A stretch of 64,000 nucleotides of DNA, from the NCBI RefSeq assembly GCF_020520425.1, contig NC_079489.1:16888001-16952000 (forward strand), given 5' to 3'. Made by a program: the position numbers and the translations under genes. Origin of the DNA: Spinacia oleracea (lineage: Eukaryota > Streptophyta > Magnoliopsida > Caryophyllales > Amaranthaceae). Under the pieces are notes generated by a model. It did no database searches. It was not told the DNA's origin and saw only the letters and a list, made by a program, of their open reading frames with translations. This document shows, one piece after another, positions 41,322 through 53,096 of the stretch (its first letter is position 1; every line of letters begins with the position of its first letter).

Positions 41322-44117
41322 TTAAACTCCTTTGTTGAAAGCAATTTCTCTTTGCCATCTTTGAGGTTGGTAAGGAGTGGTGATCACAACCTTTCTACCT
41401 TCCAAGGATGGCAGCTCAAAATCCGATAGGATCTTATGCTGCCACACAAATTCATTTTCTTCCTTGTACTTTTTAAGCATAAGGGATATCTTATTAACTT
41501 CATTTTTGAAAATTTCTCGCCAAGACTGTTCCCCGGGCAAGGTCTTTGTGTTTCTCAGTGCAACGTTAAGTAGGCCAATAGCAACTCCCACTTGCTCTGA
41601 CTGTTTGTAGCTTTCAGCAAGGTGCCTATAACTTCTCAGTTCATGTAGGTTACTGCATGAAACTATATACTCCTTTAATTTGGACAACAAAATCAGAGGT
41701 ATTATAATTAGAAACCACAGTTACGTTGTAAAATCAGAATTACAGTAGGGCAGAAATGAAATGAATTGATGTGCTTACTAGAAATCTACGAGAAATATCT
41801 TTAGGTCCTAATTGCAGAACAGAACTTGCTTCATCCAAAAACTGTTTAACTCCAAAGTGCAATTTTGATAGAGCACCATCAGACAATCCCTGCTTCTCTG
41901 CAATTCTTATGGCTATCGCCTGTAAATTATAAATAACTCTAAAATTACATCTGATTAAAGAAGCAGTAAGAGCTAATTATCTAAGTGCAGATGACATAAA
42001 TTATTAACATTGATTACATAACATACCTGAGCCTCAGCCAAGCAAATACTATTCATGGCAGAAGCGACATTGGCTGTAGTTTCAGGTGGCTTCTCTGGTG
42101 GCAAGATAGACTGCAACAGTGGAAGGACTTGAGCATTCAAATAGTTGTAAACTCCAGCTGCTTTTCTCAAAAGACTGGCGGACTGCTGCATATCTATTAA
42201 TATGACAATAATCCAATTCAAGTTTTAACATAGATGAGGCTATGTTATGAGGAAACCAATACAAAACTTGGATAATTAACCAGGTGAGTTTGAGATTATG
42301 AGACCTATCTACTAACCTTCTGAAAGAAGTTCAATAGCCCGCTCACGGATAGTTACACCATACAGGAAAAGAGACATCCCAAGTTCATAATTCAGGCTAT
42401 TGATCTGGATAAACTTTGGACTACCAATTCTAAACTTGGAAGAACAAAGGGTGCTACTCCACTGTATTTTCAGCTGTGAAATTAACAAATTTTTGTTTCG
42501 ACTAATTGAATCAACTTGGACGATGAAATTCCCTAATATTGGCAGATACTGTTCCAGTTTCTGGATATCCTGAAACATTTGAGAAAATGTTTTTGTCAAG
42601 GGACAAATTGGCTTTTCAGAGAGGTTTCAAAGTGGGACAAACACCACAAATTAATAAAGAAGCAAAGAACGAGTGAACGACCAACTATCATCAAAACCAA
42701 GCAACAGCTAGAATTCTTAGTCATCCTTACAAGAAACAAGACTTTTACTAACCTGTTGACTACGAGAAGTCAGGCCTCCAGACATCTCCCTTGCAGTAGC
42801 TTCTGTGATGTTACTGGTAGCATTAACAGATTCTTCAATTAATCTACGCTTTGCAGTTAGTTCTTTCAAATGCTCGAGACTTGCAGAATCAAGCACACTG
42901 AATACGTTTTCAAATACAATCTGCGAGCAAACAGAAACCAATTCTTACAACTCAACAGGACTAAAACCATAATCTATAAGCTCGCTCTTCTTCTCATCCT
43001 TGAAATCCCGTCACTCTTGCAGAAAGAGTAAACATAAGCTAAATTACTTGATGAAACAGGACATGAAGTAAGACAATGTCACAAGTTCATAAAATTAAAC
43101 TACCTAATGAATTCTTATTAGCCAAGGAATTCCAGCAACATTATTCCTAATATTCTATTTACTTTGTTATGATCAAACAACATATCATATGTTTTTCCTC
43201 ACTAAAATATCACTAGGGCACCGTTTGGTAGGGTGTAAATCTCTGTTTGGTAAGGTGTAAAGCTCCGTTTGGTAGGGTGTAAAGCTCTCTTTGGTCAGGT
43301 GTAAAACATTTTCATGGAAAACAATTTTTCCTTAATTTTACATTATTTGGTTTGACAAGGGACGGAAAACAATCTTCCATAACTCCTTCAAAGGTGGAAA
43401 TACTTTTTCCATTTGAAAGGGAGGGAAACTACATTTCCACCTTTCTCCTTACCCCTCTCTCTCCTTTCTTCCTCTCAATCTTTACCATCTTTTCCCATTT
43501 TCTTTTAAGGAACCAAACAAAGGAAAACTAGTTTGTAATTGTGTTCTCCATGGAAAATTATTTTACACTGAAAACGTTTTACACCAAACCAAACGGAGCC
43601 TAGAGAGCAACGAAAAACGCGGCCATGAGATCCACTGACCTACCAAACAGCATGTCGCAGATGGCCGGAACCTACAATGACCCTACACCCAACCGAGTCA
43701 GGCAATGACAATAACAATCCTAGTAGTTAGCCAGTACCTTAGCTCATACCATACCATCAACTTCAACTTGACAAGTTAACCACACTTAAACATCCCAATA
43801 CAACCAAGTTTGATAATTTCAACAGATGAAATTGATTTTGGTTTCATAAATCACTAAACCCCCAATCAATAATGTTATACCGATTTCCAATTTTGAAGAT
43901 TCAGCCTATTATGAGCAATCAGAAAACAACACATAAATCTTGATTTCCCAAATAAAACTGAATCACACAAAACAAGAATGCAACCAAATTACAGATAGTA
44001 TGATCACCAAACTTCGACCTAGTAAAATTCAGATAAATAATTCAAAGTTAGAAATTAAAGAAGAAGGCGTACCCTTTTGGTCTTAAGCCCTGAAAAACCA
44101 TTATAGTGCAGCATCAT
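41322..44117 (-). CDS. BRO1-domain (endosomal targeting) protein
   Basis: Six exons on the minus strand: 44117-44073, 42920-42753, 42569-42317, 42193-42027, 41919-41779, 41672-41322. All have GT-AG sites and agreeing phases, and give 374 residues. The start MMLHYNGFSGLKTKR is followed by IVFENVFSVLDS, REMSGGLTSRSQQ, DIQKLEQYLPILGNF, LNYELGMSLFLYG, QSASLLRKAAGVYNYL, SICLAEAQ, and a C-terminal part with LHELRSYRHLAES and ENEFVWQHKI. This order matches the plant BRO1-like-domain proteins I recall (Arabidopsis At1g17940/At1g73390 type), which are about the same length. BRO1 domains are curved helical folds that in Alix/Bro1 bind ESCRT-III at endosomes; the role of this short plant group is less clear. 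A GA-rich leader precedes the ATG. Intron 1 holds a MITE (43217-43600). Confidence 0.92.
43217..43600. mobile_element. PIF/Harbinger-type MITE in BRO1 gene intron 1
   Basis: The ends GGCACCGTTTGGT and ACCAAACGGAGCC are inverted, flanked by TAG (43214-43216 and 43601-43603), a 3-bp duplication like that of PIF/Harbinger elements although the usual TWA is not matched. The left end is followed by about four tandem copies of a 22-bp unit (CCGTTTGGTAGGGTGTAAAGCT and variants). Confidence 0.65.
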
Positions 44118-47100
44118 CTTTGCTACCACGCTCGCACTCTCTGTCTTTCTCTCTTCTCACCCTCCCAAAAATCGAAAATTCCAAAAAAAATAGATGATTT
44201 TGTATACTACAACTTAACTCGTGTTAGGTTTTCCTAATACAATTAGAACTAATGCATTGTAACCCGTATTGATATTGATCAACGGAATGCAGTTGAATTC
44301 GGAGTTGGGTTTTAACTCCAAACAAATTAAAATAAATGCAATCCGAAATTATAAATAGAAGAGTAAAATATTAATATTATATAACAGAAAGAACTGGTAA
44401 ACAGGAGAGTGTAAATTGATTAGAAATTGGGACTCCGAAATTATTCAGGAGAAGAAGAGAGAGAAAGGATGATCATGTAATTAGTTAGGAAGGTTCCAAA
44501 TTCCATGTTTCTGGGTTTCGTTTTCATTTCGGATCATTGGTTGGTCGCTTGGTCGTGGAAGGCGGGAGGGAGTTTCACTTAGAGTAGGGAACTTAGGGGC
44601 CCTCCTAGCACAATTTTTTTTTTTTTTAAATAAGAGAAAAGTCAACAGCCTCTAGTAAAGAGGGCTGAGGGCCGGACCGGCACGAGGTCAGATCCAGCCC
44701 GGCACGAGCACGAAAAAACACGGCCCTGACATAGGCATGAAGTCGTGAGCCGGGTCTGGGACACATTTATTTGGAAAAAGCATGACAACAAATGACACGA
44801 TCCGACCCGACCCGACCGACAAATTACACTAAATCATTACTAATATATTAAAAGGCGTTTATGAAAACGTATATCCTTATTACGCCATGTCACCGCTAAT
44901 AAGCATCATGACATGTTGACAACCAAAAAACATCATGTATCAAGAATCGAACATCAAACCTCATGGATTAAAGTTTCACTTCTTACCATTTTAACTAGCT
45001 ACAATGTATGTTATATTTTTCCATATAAATGTAAAATACAATCTTTTAAAAATGGGCACATTTTTACAAAAAGTAAACCCTACTAAAAGTAAAACCCGGA
45101 GCAACGCCAGGGCCATACACTAGTTAATTTAGTAAAATTAGTCTTAGACACGATAGTCTAGCTCGGCACGAGGGCCTGGGCCCAATTTTGAAATTTTTGG
45201 CGGCCAGATACAAACGGGCTTGTCCCGAAGCCCGTCCCACAGTCATCTTTAGCCTCTGGTCTTAACACAAATTATATTAAGTATAGGTCACTTCCTAGCC
45301 AAAGGTTTAGATGGTGTAGTCGTTAACTCGTTACGAGGGGTGTCAATTTGGACCAAGGGATTAAGTTTGAGTCGGGTTTAATCATATACGGTTGAAACAG
45401 TTCATTTGATTTACGGGACATATTGGATCGGGTTAGAAACTTAACGTGTCGAAGCGGATCGGGTTTCTTAAGCACGGGTTGATACTGGGCTAGATTCATA
45501 TCCGATCAGGTTATACTCGGATCGGGTTGGGTTGAAACATGTTGAGTTGTAAACGGGTTAAGAGAGATTGTAACGGTTTGGATCATATTAAATCGAACTA
45601 ATATCTCGTCGGTCCATCGAATAACGGTATGAATTGGTCGGATTGTACAAGTTTAGTCAGGTTACATCGGGTTTGTTTTCTTATCGATTTTGGTTCTTTT
45701 CGGTTCGCGTTCTTTTCGATTATGGTTCATATCGCTTCTGGAAAATTATTGCGGGTTGTACTTCGATCGAGTCAATTCGGTTCCAAATGATAAAATCATC
45801 CTTATCAGATTGTTATGAAAATCACACTTTTCAGTTCGATTATAAATTATACTTCGGTTCCAAATGAAGTAATACATATGCCTTAATTAGGGGACATGGA
45901 CCGTAACTACTTTTAAAAGTGTTAAGCATTTAATTAAGATCATCGGATTTATTGAGTATATATGTGTATAACTTAGTTTGAAATGGAGTAATCGATAATG
46001 ATGGCCTATAACTAAAAAAGTTTATCACTTCGTATTAACGAAGCATTTATTGATAAATTAATAGCGAATAACGTAATAATTAATAATCAATAATGATGAA
46101 CTGACAAATAATAAATTTGTAATTTTTAAGTGCAAGCTTATCATATATTTATATTTCATACTAGTTTAAATAACGAGACAAAAAAGTTACGTTCAATCAC
46201 GAAATGAGACAAATAAGTTCAACTGATAATGAATTAAGTCGATTTAGTTAAACTCGATGCAGTAATTAGTTATAAGCCTATAATGCATTAATTTAGATCA
46301 ATTCAATTTAAACAACAACTCATATAAGTTCAGTTTACAATAAGTTCAAACAGCAATGTGTCAATTGAGCTCAGTTATCAACAAGTTCAATTAATCGGTT
46401 GAATATGAGACAAAAAAAAGTGCAAGACTAATAAAAGTAATGAGAGTATATATAACTACACAAGTTTAGTAATTGTTTGTGTTAAACGGATTACGAGTTG
46501 TAAATCGTTCGAGTTAAACGAGTAGTAAACAATTCGGATTAAATGAGTTACGGGTAGTAAACAGATCGAATTAAAATGGGTCATGGGATATAAATGGTTC
46601 ACATCAAATGAGTCAAGGGTACTTTGAAAAGGTTCGTGTTGGATTATACCCTTTTTCTCGGGTTGAAACAAATTGTATGGAAATGGATCTGGTCATTAAC
46701 GAGTTTCAGATCCATTGGGTTTAAAATCTAACCGGGATAATATTTTCGGGTGTTCAACTTTGGTTTGAATATAATCCGATTGGAACGGTTTCAAAATCGA
46801 ACTCGCCGGTTAAAAATGGTTTGGGTGCAAAATGGTCGGACAAAACCTACGGGTTTAACGGTTTGTTTTGAGAATTGACAACCTTATTTATGGATCTAGA
46901 AAATAACGTAGTTAGTCGACTCTATAATTTTGTAACCTCATCTCCACTTCTTACTGAAGCCATGACTCTTCGTAATGATCTTTTGGGGATGACAATTTAT
47001 TGATCATTAATATGTTGCAGGGAAAAGCTTAATTCCCGTGGAAGAATCAAGTGTTAATGAAATATGTCAAGCAACTTTAATTTGATAGGGAGTGGTTTTT

Positions 47101-47878
47101 CTTCTCGACGCATCTATCAAGAAGTTAATCGTGCAGAAAATTATGTTATTTATTTAGGTCACCACATTCAGACCCACCAAGATCTACACATAGATAACAA
47201 ATAATTTAAATAAGTTGGCCTAGGAACAGTGTTCGGAGAAAACTATCCTCACTTATATCATATATTTCCTTTTTCTTTTTAAATGCGAAATGACGAACTC
47301 ATTTCGTCTTATTATTTTTCCTCTGATATAATCATTCTTTTTTAAAAAAAATTAATTAACGATTTTTACATGAAATGCCCATGATTTTCAACAAAATGCA
47401 CCAAGTATCCTCAAGTTTTTCCTGAATGCATCAAATACCACTAAGATACTAAATAATATTAAAAAAAAAAGGCCCTCAAGGCTAATGGACGTCAAGTCCC
47501 CATTAGCATTTGCATGTTTACTATTTTACCCTTAACGTTGTTTCTAGCGCCATTACACGAAAAAGTAAATAAAAAAAAAATCGGATGCCCTTGAGTTTTG
47601 AAGAAATTTACCAAATAACCCTCGAATTTCCAAAATTCACCAAATACCCTCATTAATAAACTTAATGCATGAAGTACACTTGTTGACTATTTTTTACCAA
47701 TTTCGTTAACATTCCATTAACTTTAGCTCTAATCTTACTTTTTTCTGCTTTTTTGGAAAAATTGAGAAAGACAATCTCAAACTCTCAATTATGAACGTTA
47801 ACCTTTAAAAGGTTTCAGCTATGTATTATTACTGACAGGTTCCAACTATACGGGGTGTCAAATTCGCATGGTCCCATC
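44118..47878. other. Intergenic DNA with degenerate repeats
   Basis: No gene is recognised. Contents are the BRO1 gene promoter (first few hundred bases), a GGCACGAG-rich repeat at about 44650-44830 with a related piece at 45150-45250, a short Helitron (44834-45123), and a long diverged stretch (about 45330-46870) rich in CGGGTT and GGTTAAAC words. Fragments at 47030-47160 have no recognisable coding content. Confidence 0.4.
44834..45123 (+). mobile_element. Non-autonomous Helitron, 290 bp
   Basis: It starts TCATTACTAATATATTAAAA after a host A (44833) and ends CTAG (45120-45123) before a host T. A hairpin-like CCCGGAGCAACGCCAGGG (45095-45112) lies 7 bp before the CTAG. It is very short and non-coding. 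It splits the two GGCACGAG-rich repeat pieces on either side, so it may have inserted into that repeat. Confidence 0.6.
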
Positions 47879-48707
47879 CAGTGGCGGATCTAGGAATTAT
47901 GAGATGGGGTGCGATTCTACTAATGTAAGTTTCAATATGCTATTAAAAAAAATTGGTGTAAGTAATTCCCCTAAAAAAATTGGTGTAAGTAATTCCCCTA
48001 AAAAAATTGTGTAGTGCATAATTATATCAAAATCATTCGCTTCAATTACATTATTTGACTTTGTACATCTCTGGCAACAACGAAGTACTCCATATATCCA
48101 ACTAGACTATGTAACTGATTAATTTTTTTAAGGTTCAATTCATTTATCAATGTTAAAAAAAAAAAAAAATTAATCGTACCGTTAGAACATATTACATTTA
48201 AAAAAAAAAAATGGTTAACCATATTTAACTATACTACTATGAATTTTCAAATATTAATAGTAAATATTGTGTTTGCAAACAGTGAAACGACTAATTTTTT
48301 ATAGGGTATTAATTACTTTTATGTATAATATTTATAAATTTTGTTAAAAATGGAAAGATACTACTCCCTCCGTCCCAGATTAGTTGTTACACTTTTCTTT
48401 TTCGTCCGTCCCAGATTAGTTGTTACACTTCTAAATAAGGAATGATCCCACAATTATTATATTATCTATCTTTTCCCACTAAATTTTATTTTGTCCCCAC
48501 TCCCTCTCTCATAACCCAGAACCTTCTTTAAACCCATGTAATTATCCACACAAGTACCAGCTGGGATAAACATCATTTTATGACAACATATAACACATTA
48601 AATAAATATACAAGTTTTCTGATAATCAGCTTTACATCAACTTCAATTTTTTTTCCTCGGGGAATGGGGGGCAAGTGTACCCCTTGTACCCCCTAAATCC
48701 GCCCCTG
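47879..48707. mobile_element. hAT-type element, 829 bp
   Basis: Flanked by an exact 8-bp duplication GTCCCATC (47871-47878 and 48708-48715), with ends CAGTGGCGGATCTAG and AAATCCGCCCCTG that match the MITE at 6939-7104. No transposase frame is present. It contains a 30-bp tandem repeat (about 47945-48010) and, from 48364, a Stowaway-type end (CTCCCTCCGTCCCAGATTAG) with no partner, which suggests a nested and truncated insertion. Confidence 0.85.
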
Positions 48708-48817
48708 GTCCCATCTAAAAAATGATTGGCTATAACATGTAAATTGATGTCGTGTAAGGTTAGTACTACCTAAAATGTCACTTGTCGCGTTTTAGTTGGT
48801 TGTTTAAAAAATTAATC

Positions 48818-48858
<41 letters not shown>

Positions 48859-49022
48859 TTAGGCTCATTAGACCGTGAGCAAGCCAAACCTGTTTAATAT
48901 GCGGGTAGGACAAGGAGTAAAGCAAGCAAAAAAGGCTTGGTTTTCCATTTCAAGTCCGTTAAACAAAAAATAAGCTTAGGCTCGGCCTATTACCCGTCCA
49001 AACTCGTAAATGATCACCTCTA
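48818..49022. repeat. Repeat B copy 1 with (ATA)n head
   Basis: An (AAT)n microsatellite (48818-48853) followed by about 165 bp ending AACTCGTAAATGATCACCTC. A diverged second copy with its own (AAT)n head is at 49491-49709 in the same orientation. Confidence 0.6.
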
Positions 49023-49488
49023 AATTTAGGGGATGTTTCAATAAAAATATCTTATAAAACAAATTGTGAAATAATAATTTTAGAATATCCGTGTGTGCAG
49101 AAATCTAATACTATAATATATGCACTTAATTGTTATCTTGTTAATATTTTTTTGTAAGAAATTTTTTGACATGCATATAAAAATCTATGGCATTCTATCA
49201 CCTAGGGAAAACTATCAAAGGTTTATTTGGCGCATAATGACTAGACTGATCCAATTTATTAAAGAAACACTTTCAACTGCAAATTTATATATCCGGATTC
49301 CGGAATTGCTAGAAACTTAACCCCGACAGGCCGAATCTTTAAAAAAACCTACTTCATGCAGAATTCTCCCAAGAACAAACCATTAACAAAACATAATCTA
49401 GTAAAACTCTATATCTATATCCATATTACTATATTAGTATTATGTTCTTATCCAAATTATATAATCCTTATCATAAAAAAAATCCAAA

Positions 49489-49490
<2 letters not shown>

Positions 49491-49559
<69 letters not shown>

Positions 49560-49709
49560 TAGGTCGGTTAGCCCGTGGGCAATAGGGGGTACGGATAATA
49601 AGTCAAGCCCGCAAAAATCACTTGATTTTTCCATATTAGGTCCGTTGGAAAAAATATAAGCTTAGACCCAACTCATTACGCATGTAAACTCGCAAATGAT
49701 CACCTCTAC
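49491..49709. repeat. Repeat B copy 2 with (AAT)n head
   Basis: A longer (ATA)n run (49491-49557) followed by sequence homologous to copy 1 (CCGTGGGCAA versus CCGTGAGCAA; AAGCTTAG; CGCAAATGATCACCTCTA). Since the microsatellite accompanies both copies, it is probably part of the element. Confidence 0.6.
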
Positions 49710-49733
49710 ATTACGGAATATCTTAGTTAAATA

Positions 49734-50200
49734 CTAGATTTTTAGCCCGTGCGATGCACGGATTCTATTAAATTATTAAGTTAAAATAACTCTCCTATAC
49801 ATACCAACTGTTATATTTATATAATAGATTAGATTAGTTTTTTATTTTGGATTGAACTTCATTTTGGTTTTAGTTTTTAATTATTAGAGTGTTTGATTTT
49901 GGATGAAGTTGTATATTGGATTAGTGTTTGATTTTGGATTGAATTTTATTTTAATTTGGTGTTTGATTTTGGATGAATTTTATTTTAGATTTATTTTTTG
50001 ATTATTTGAGTGCTTAGTTCTGGATGGAGTTGTATATATTAGTAATTAATTAATTGAAATATCTACGTGGCACCTAATAAATTATCTACATGACACTTGA
50101 TTTTTTTTTAATTCAAAAATAAATTAGAAATCTTATTTTTCATTGGCCGAAACCATTAGTGATCATAGGTGGCGCTCTAATATTTCAGCAAATATGTCTC

Positions 50201-50248
<48 letters not shown>

Positions 50249-50252
50249 TAGA
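49734..50252 (-). mobile_element. Non-autonomous Helitron, about 519 bp
   Basis: On the minus strand it starts TCTATCTAATATAT at 50252, preceded by A. It ends with a perfect hairpin CCGTGC-ATC-GCACGG (49761-49747) and CTAG at 49737-49734, followed by T. The start abuts a (TA)n run (about 50198-50244). It carries no gene. MITE family A copy 2 begins right after it. Confidence 0.7.
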
Positions 50253-50253
50253 T

Positions 50254-50579
50254 CACAAATTCTTATTTACATGGGGTGTACGATAAATATTGTACACCGA
50301 AGTTAAAGTTAACGTAAAATGCTTAAAAGTTACCCTTATATAGGCAAAAGTTATCTATTTTTTACTGATAAAAATTTTCATTTTAATAAAAAATGTTTCT
50401 TCAAAATCAATAATAATGTATAAAATTTATCATTTAGCCCTTTAAAATGTTTATCTATCAACTTCTTTTAAATAATATAAAAGTTAGAGAAAATTAGATA
50501 AAAGTTAGATAAAACTGGATAAAAGTTATGTTGGTGTACAATAAATTTATTGTACACCTTGTGCATGCAAGGCCTTTTG
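50254..50579. mobile_element. MITE family A, copy 2
   Basis: Runs from CACAAATTCTTATTTACA to GTGCATGCAAGGCCTTTTG. Matches the copy at 4057-4322 over nearly its whole length, with about 60 bp more in the middle (repeated GATAAAAGTTA words). Same sub-terminal palindromes (GGTGTAC...GTACACC). Confidence 0.65.
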
Positions 50580-50607
50580 TAGATAGATTAGATTAGATTA
50601 GATTAGA

Positions 50608-50634
50608 CTAGTATAGGACCCGTGCCATGCACGG
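50608..50634 (-). mobile_element. Helitron 3' terminus
   Basis: Minus-strand hairpin CCGTGC-ATG-GCACGG (50634-50620), then CTAG at 50611-50608 followed by T. Preceded on the plus strand by five GATTA repeats. The element would extend rightward into the region that holds the RPA-like pseudogene; its 5' end was not found. Confidence 0.55.
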
Positions 50635-50639
50635 TAATC

Positions 50640-51540
50640 CAAAATTATTGATATGTTATAAATATATATTTTTAAAAATAATTCGTATCCATCTATTATG
50701 TACCACTAATATTCCGTTTTTCAAATACTTCGTATAATTATTAATTTCCATTGTTCTTACGGTGCATAAGTGAACAATCTATCTACTAATAATATGAATA
50801 TATACATGAATAAGAAACAATTTTAATTTTTTATACTAAATATGGATATACAGTTTGGCAAAAAAAAAAGACATAATTTTTTTTTGTAAAAACACGTTGC
50901 ACTTATAATATTAAGACAATATTATAATCTCATAATTTACTAAGACAATATTCTTGAACCTGGTAATTTGAATAGGCGTTAAACCAAAAAAAAAAAAATT
51001 GAGAAGCAATTTTCTCCTCTGTTCCACCGCCTAAAATTGATTCATGCCAAAAAAAACCAGATCGATTCAAGCCAAACCAAAAGACAAAGTAAATTATGCC
51101 TAAATTTGTAAGTTTGCAAGATTTGTTTCACGCCTTCCAAAATTTAGATCAAGATTTTACAAAACTGTTTTGGTTATCCAATACAAAACTCCAAATAAAT
51201 CTTTCACACTTTCCAAAATTTGAAGTTGATTTAGTATATAGCGTAGAAATCGTTCACCATTTCCGTCGTTCTTCCTCCAAATGTCTTCCAGGTTAGTATA
51301 ATACAATTTTGGTTGAAATCTGAATTTTGAGAATTGAAATGAACGAATGTTTTTTAAAATAGTTTGATCGAAAAAGTTCATGAATATATTCTGGATCGTT
51401 GAAAATATATTGATAGAATAGTCTTATTAATTGTTTTATTTCATTTGGATCAATTCCCACTTGATTTCGACTCTTCTGGCATTCAGATTTGTTCCTAATA
51501 CAAAGGTGGTGACACCAGCGGTTATCGGTCATCTTTGGAA
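50640..51540. other. AT-rich DNA with no recognised gene
   Basis: Short open frames on both strands (for example minus 51381-51157) show no domain. This could be 3' sequence of the RPA-like pseudogene, which is on the minus strand and has coding-looking sequence just to the right. Confidence 0.35.
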
Positions 51541-51686
51541 GAATCGGGTCATGTCAATTGTTCCGATTGAAACACCGGTGGTGACACCAGCGGCGGTGGG
51601 GGTGGGCGAGGGGTTTGGGAAGACGCTGCCGGTAAATGGCGGAGGTGGCTGATCGGGTGAGGAAGAGTTGGTCGAATAGTCATGGC
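51540..51686 (-). pseudogene. 3' coding-like piece of RPA-like pseudogene, left of copia 2
   Basis: On the minus strand the sequence crossing the copia 2 insertion point (62220-62168, then 51686-51540) reads without stops as a Gln/Pro/Thr-rich tail, with NHQNQQQQGSHDYSTNSSS and later TGVSIGTIDMTRFFQ. It is in the correct orientation and order to be the C-terminus of the gene at 62280-63321. Its exact splice link is not clear, so the join is inference. Confidence 0.4.
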
Positions 51687-53096
51687 TGTTAGGTTATGAT
51701 ACATATGACAATTCATAAATCATGCGGAAAAACCATAAACCCAGGAAAACATATTATTTACACATAATCATTTAGCATAGAATAGATGCATACTCTTTGT
51801 TGCGTGCCTTCCCTAGCTGCGCCCGAACCGAACAAGAACAAGTCTTTAGGACTCCAAGTGTCGTCCCTCCGTAGATAGTCCACAGCACGTCCGGATCCGC
51901 CTTAAGATTGACCAACTAGAATCGCCCTTAAGGTACTATTATTTTCGGCACTTTATAGGCAAATGTGTGACTGAATTTTTCTCTCAAAAACTCATTTTGA
52001 ATACTTTGAAACTTGTGTTATAAATTGTGAGCCCTAGCCTCATATTTATAGCGGTATGGAAAGGGAATCGAAATCCTATTCAGATACAAATTAATCAAAC
52101 CTAGAATCCTACAAGAACTCTAATTTAATTAATTTATCAAATAGAATTAGGAATTTAATCATTAACCGAACTCTGCATGTTTTAGGAAACGTGCACGAAC
52201 ACAAACACTTGCACACACACGCACGACAGCCACGATGGGCCTCATGCGTGCGCGCGAGCAGCAGCCCACTCAGCGCCCGCGCGCGCTGCGCGCTGCGCGC
52301 GCTGTGCGCGCTGTGCGCTGCGCGTGCTGTGCGCGCTGTGCGCAGCCTGCTGGGCCTGGCCTTGCTGTTTGTGCGGCGCGCTTGGCTTGCTGGGCGATGG
52401 CCTGGCTTCGTGCTGGGCCTCGTCCGGCAGGCCTCGTCCGATGCTTATTCGTACGATGCGCTTCCGATTAAATTTTCCGATTCCGGAATTCATTTCCGAT
52501 ACGAACAATATTTAATATTTCCGATTCCGGAATTAATTTCCGTTTCGAACAAATATTTAATATTTCCGTTTCCGGAATTATTTTCCGATTCCGGTAATAT
52601 TTCCGATTCTGACAATATTTCCGTTTCCGGCAATATTTCCAATTCTGGCAATATTTCCATTTCCGATAATATTTTCCGATACGTACCATGTTTCCGTTTC
52701 CGGCAACATATACGACTTGGATAATATTTATATTTCCGATACGATCCATATTTCCGTTTCCGGCAATATCATCGTTTCCGGAGTATTCATTTCTTGCCTG
52801 TGACGATCTTAGCTCCCACTGAAACCAAGATCCGTCGGTTCCGAATATTCATAGATAGAGTATCTAATGCCATTAGATACTTGATCCGTTTACGTACTAT
52901 TTGTGTGACCCTACGGGTTCAGTCAAGAGTAAGCTGTGGATTAATATCATTAATTCCACTTGAACTGAAGCGGCCTCTAGCTAGGCATTCAGCTCACTTG
53001 ATCTCACTGAATTATTAACTTGTCAATTAATACTGAACCGCATTTATTAGACTTAACATAGAATGCATACTTGGACCAAGGGCATTATTTCCTTCA
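51687..53096 (-). repeat. 3' LTR of copia element 2 (left copy)
   Basis: 1,410 bp. On the minus strand it reads TGAAGGAAATAATGCCC ... CTAACA. It contains a TATAAATAT box (complement of 52042-52050), a GC-rich GCGCTGTGC array (about 52215-52460) and a TTTCCG-based array (about 52465-52790). Differences from the right copy are three clustered bases near 51735, one near 52707 and a 16-bp unit in the GC array. Confidence 0.93.
52465..52790. repeat. TTTCCGNTTCCGGNAATA array in copia 2 LTR
   Basis: About fifteen or more irregular copies of an 17-19 bp unit built on ATTTCCG(A/T)TTCCGG(C/T)AAT, several ending in palindromic TTCCGGAA. The same array is in the other LTR (61536-61861). It lies in U3, upstream of the TATA box in transcriptional orientation. 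Confidence 0.8.

Noticed and set aside
49356..49634. Poly-Ile and poly-Tyr frames
   Set aside because: They come from the (AAT)n microsatellite of repeat B.
51157..51532. Minus-strand frames that could extend the RPA-like gene
   Set aside because: No domain or consistent splice sites; the sequence does not resemble the known C-terminal part of the family.
52191..52749. Frames in the copia 2 LTRs (and 61246-61820)
   Set aside because: The same frames occur in both LTRs and are produced by the GC and TTTCCG arrays.
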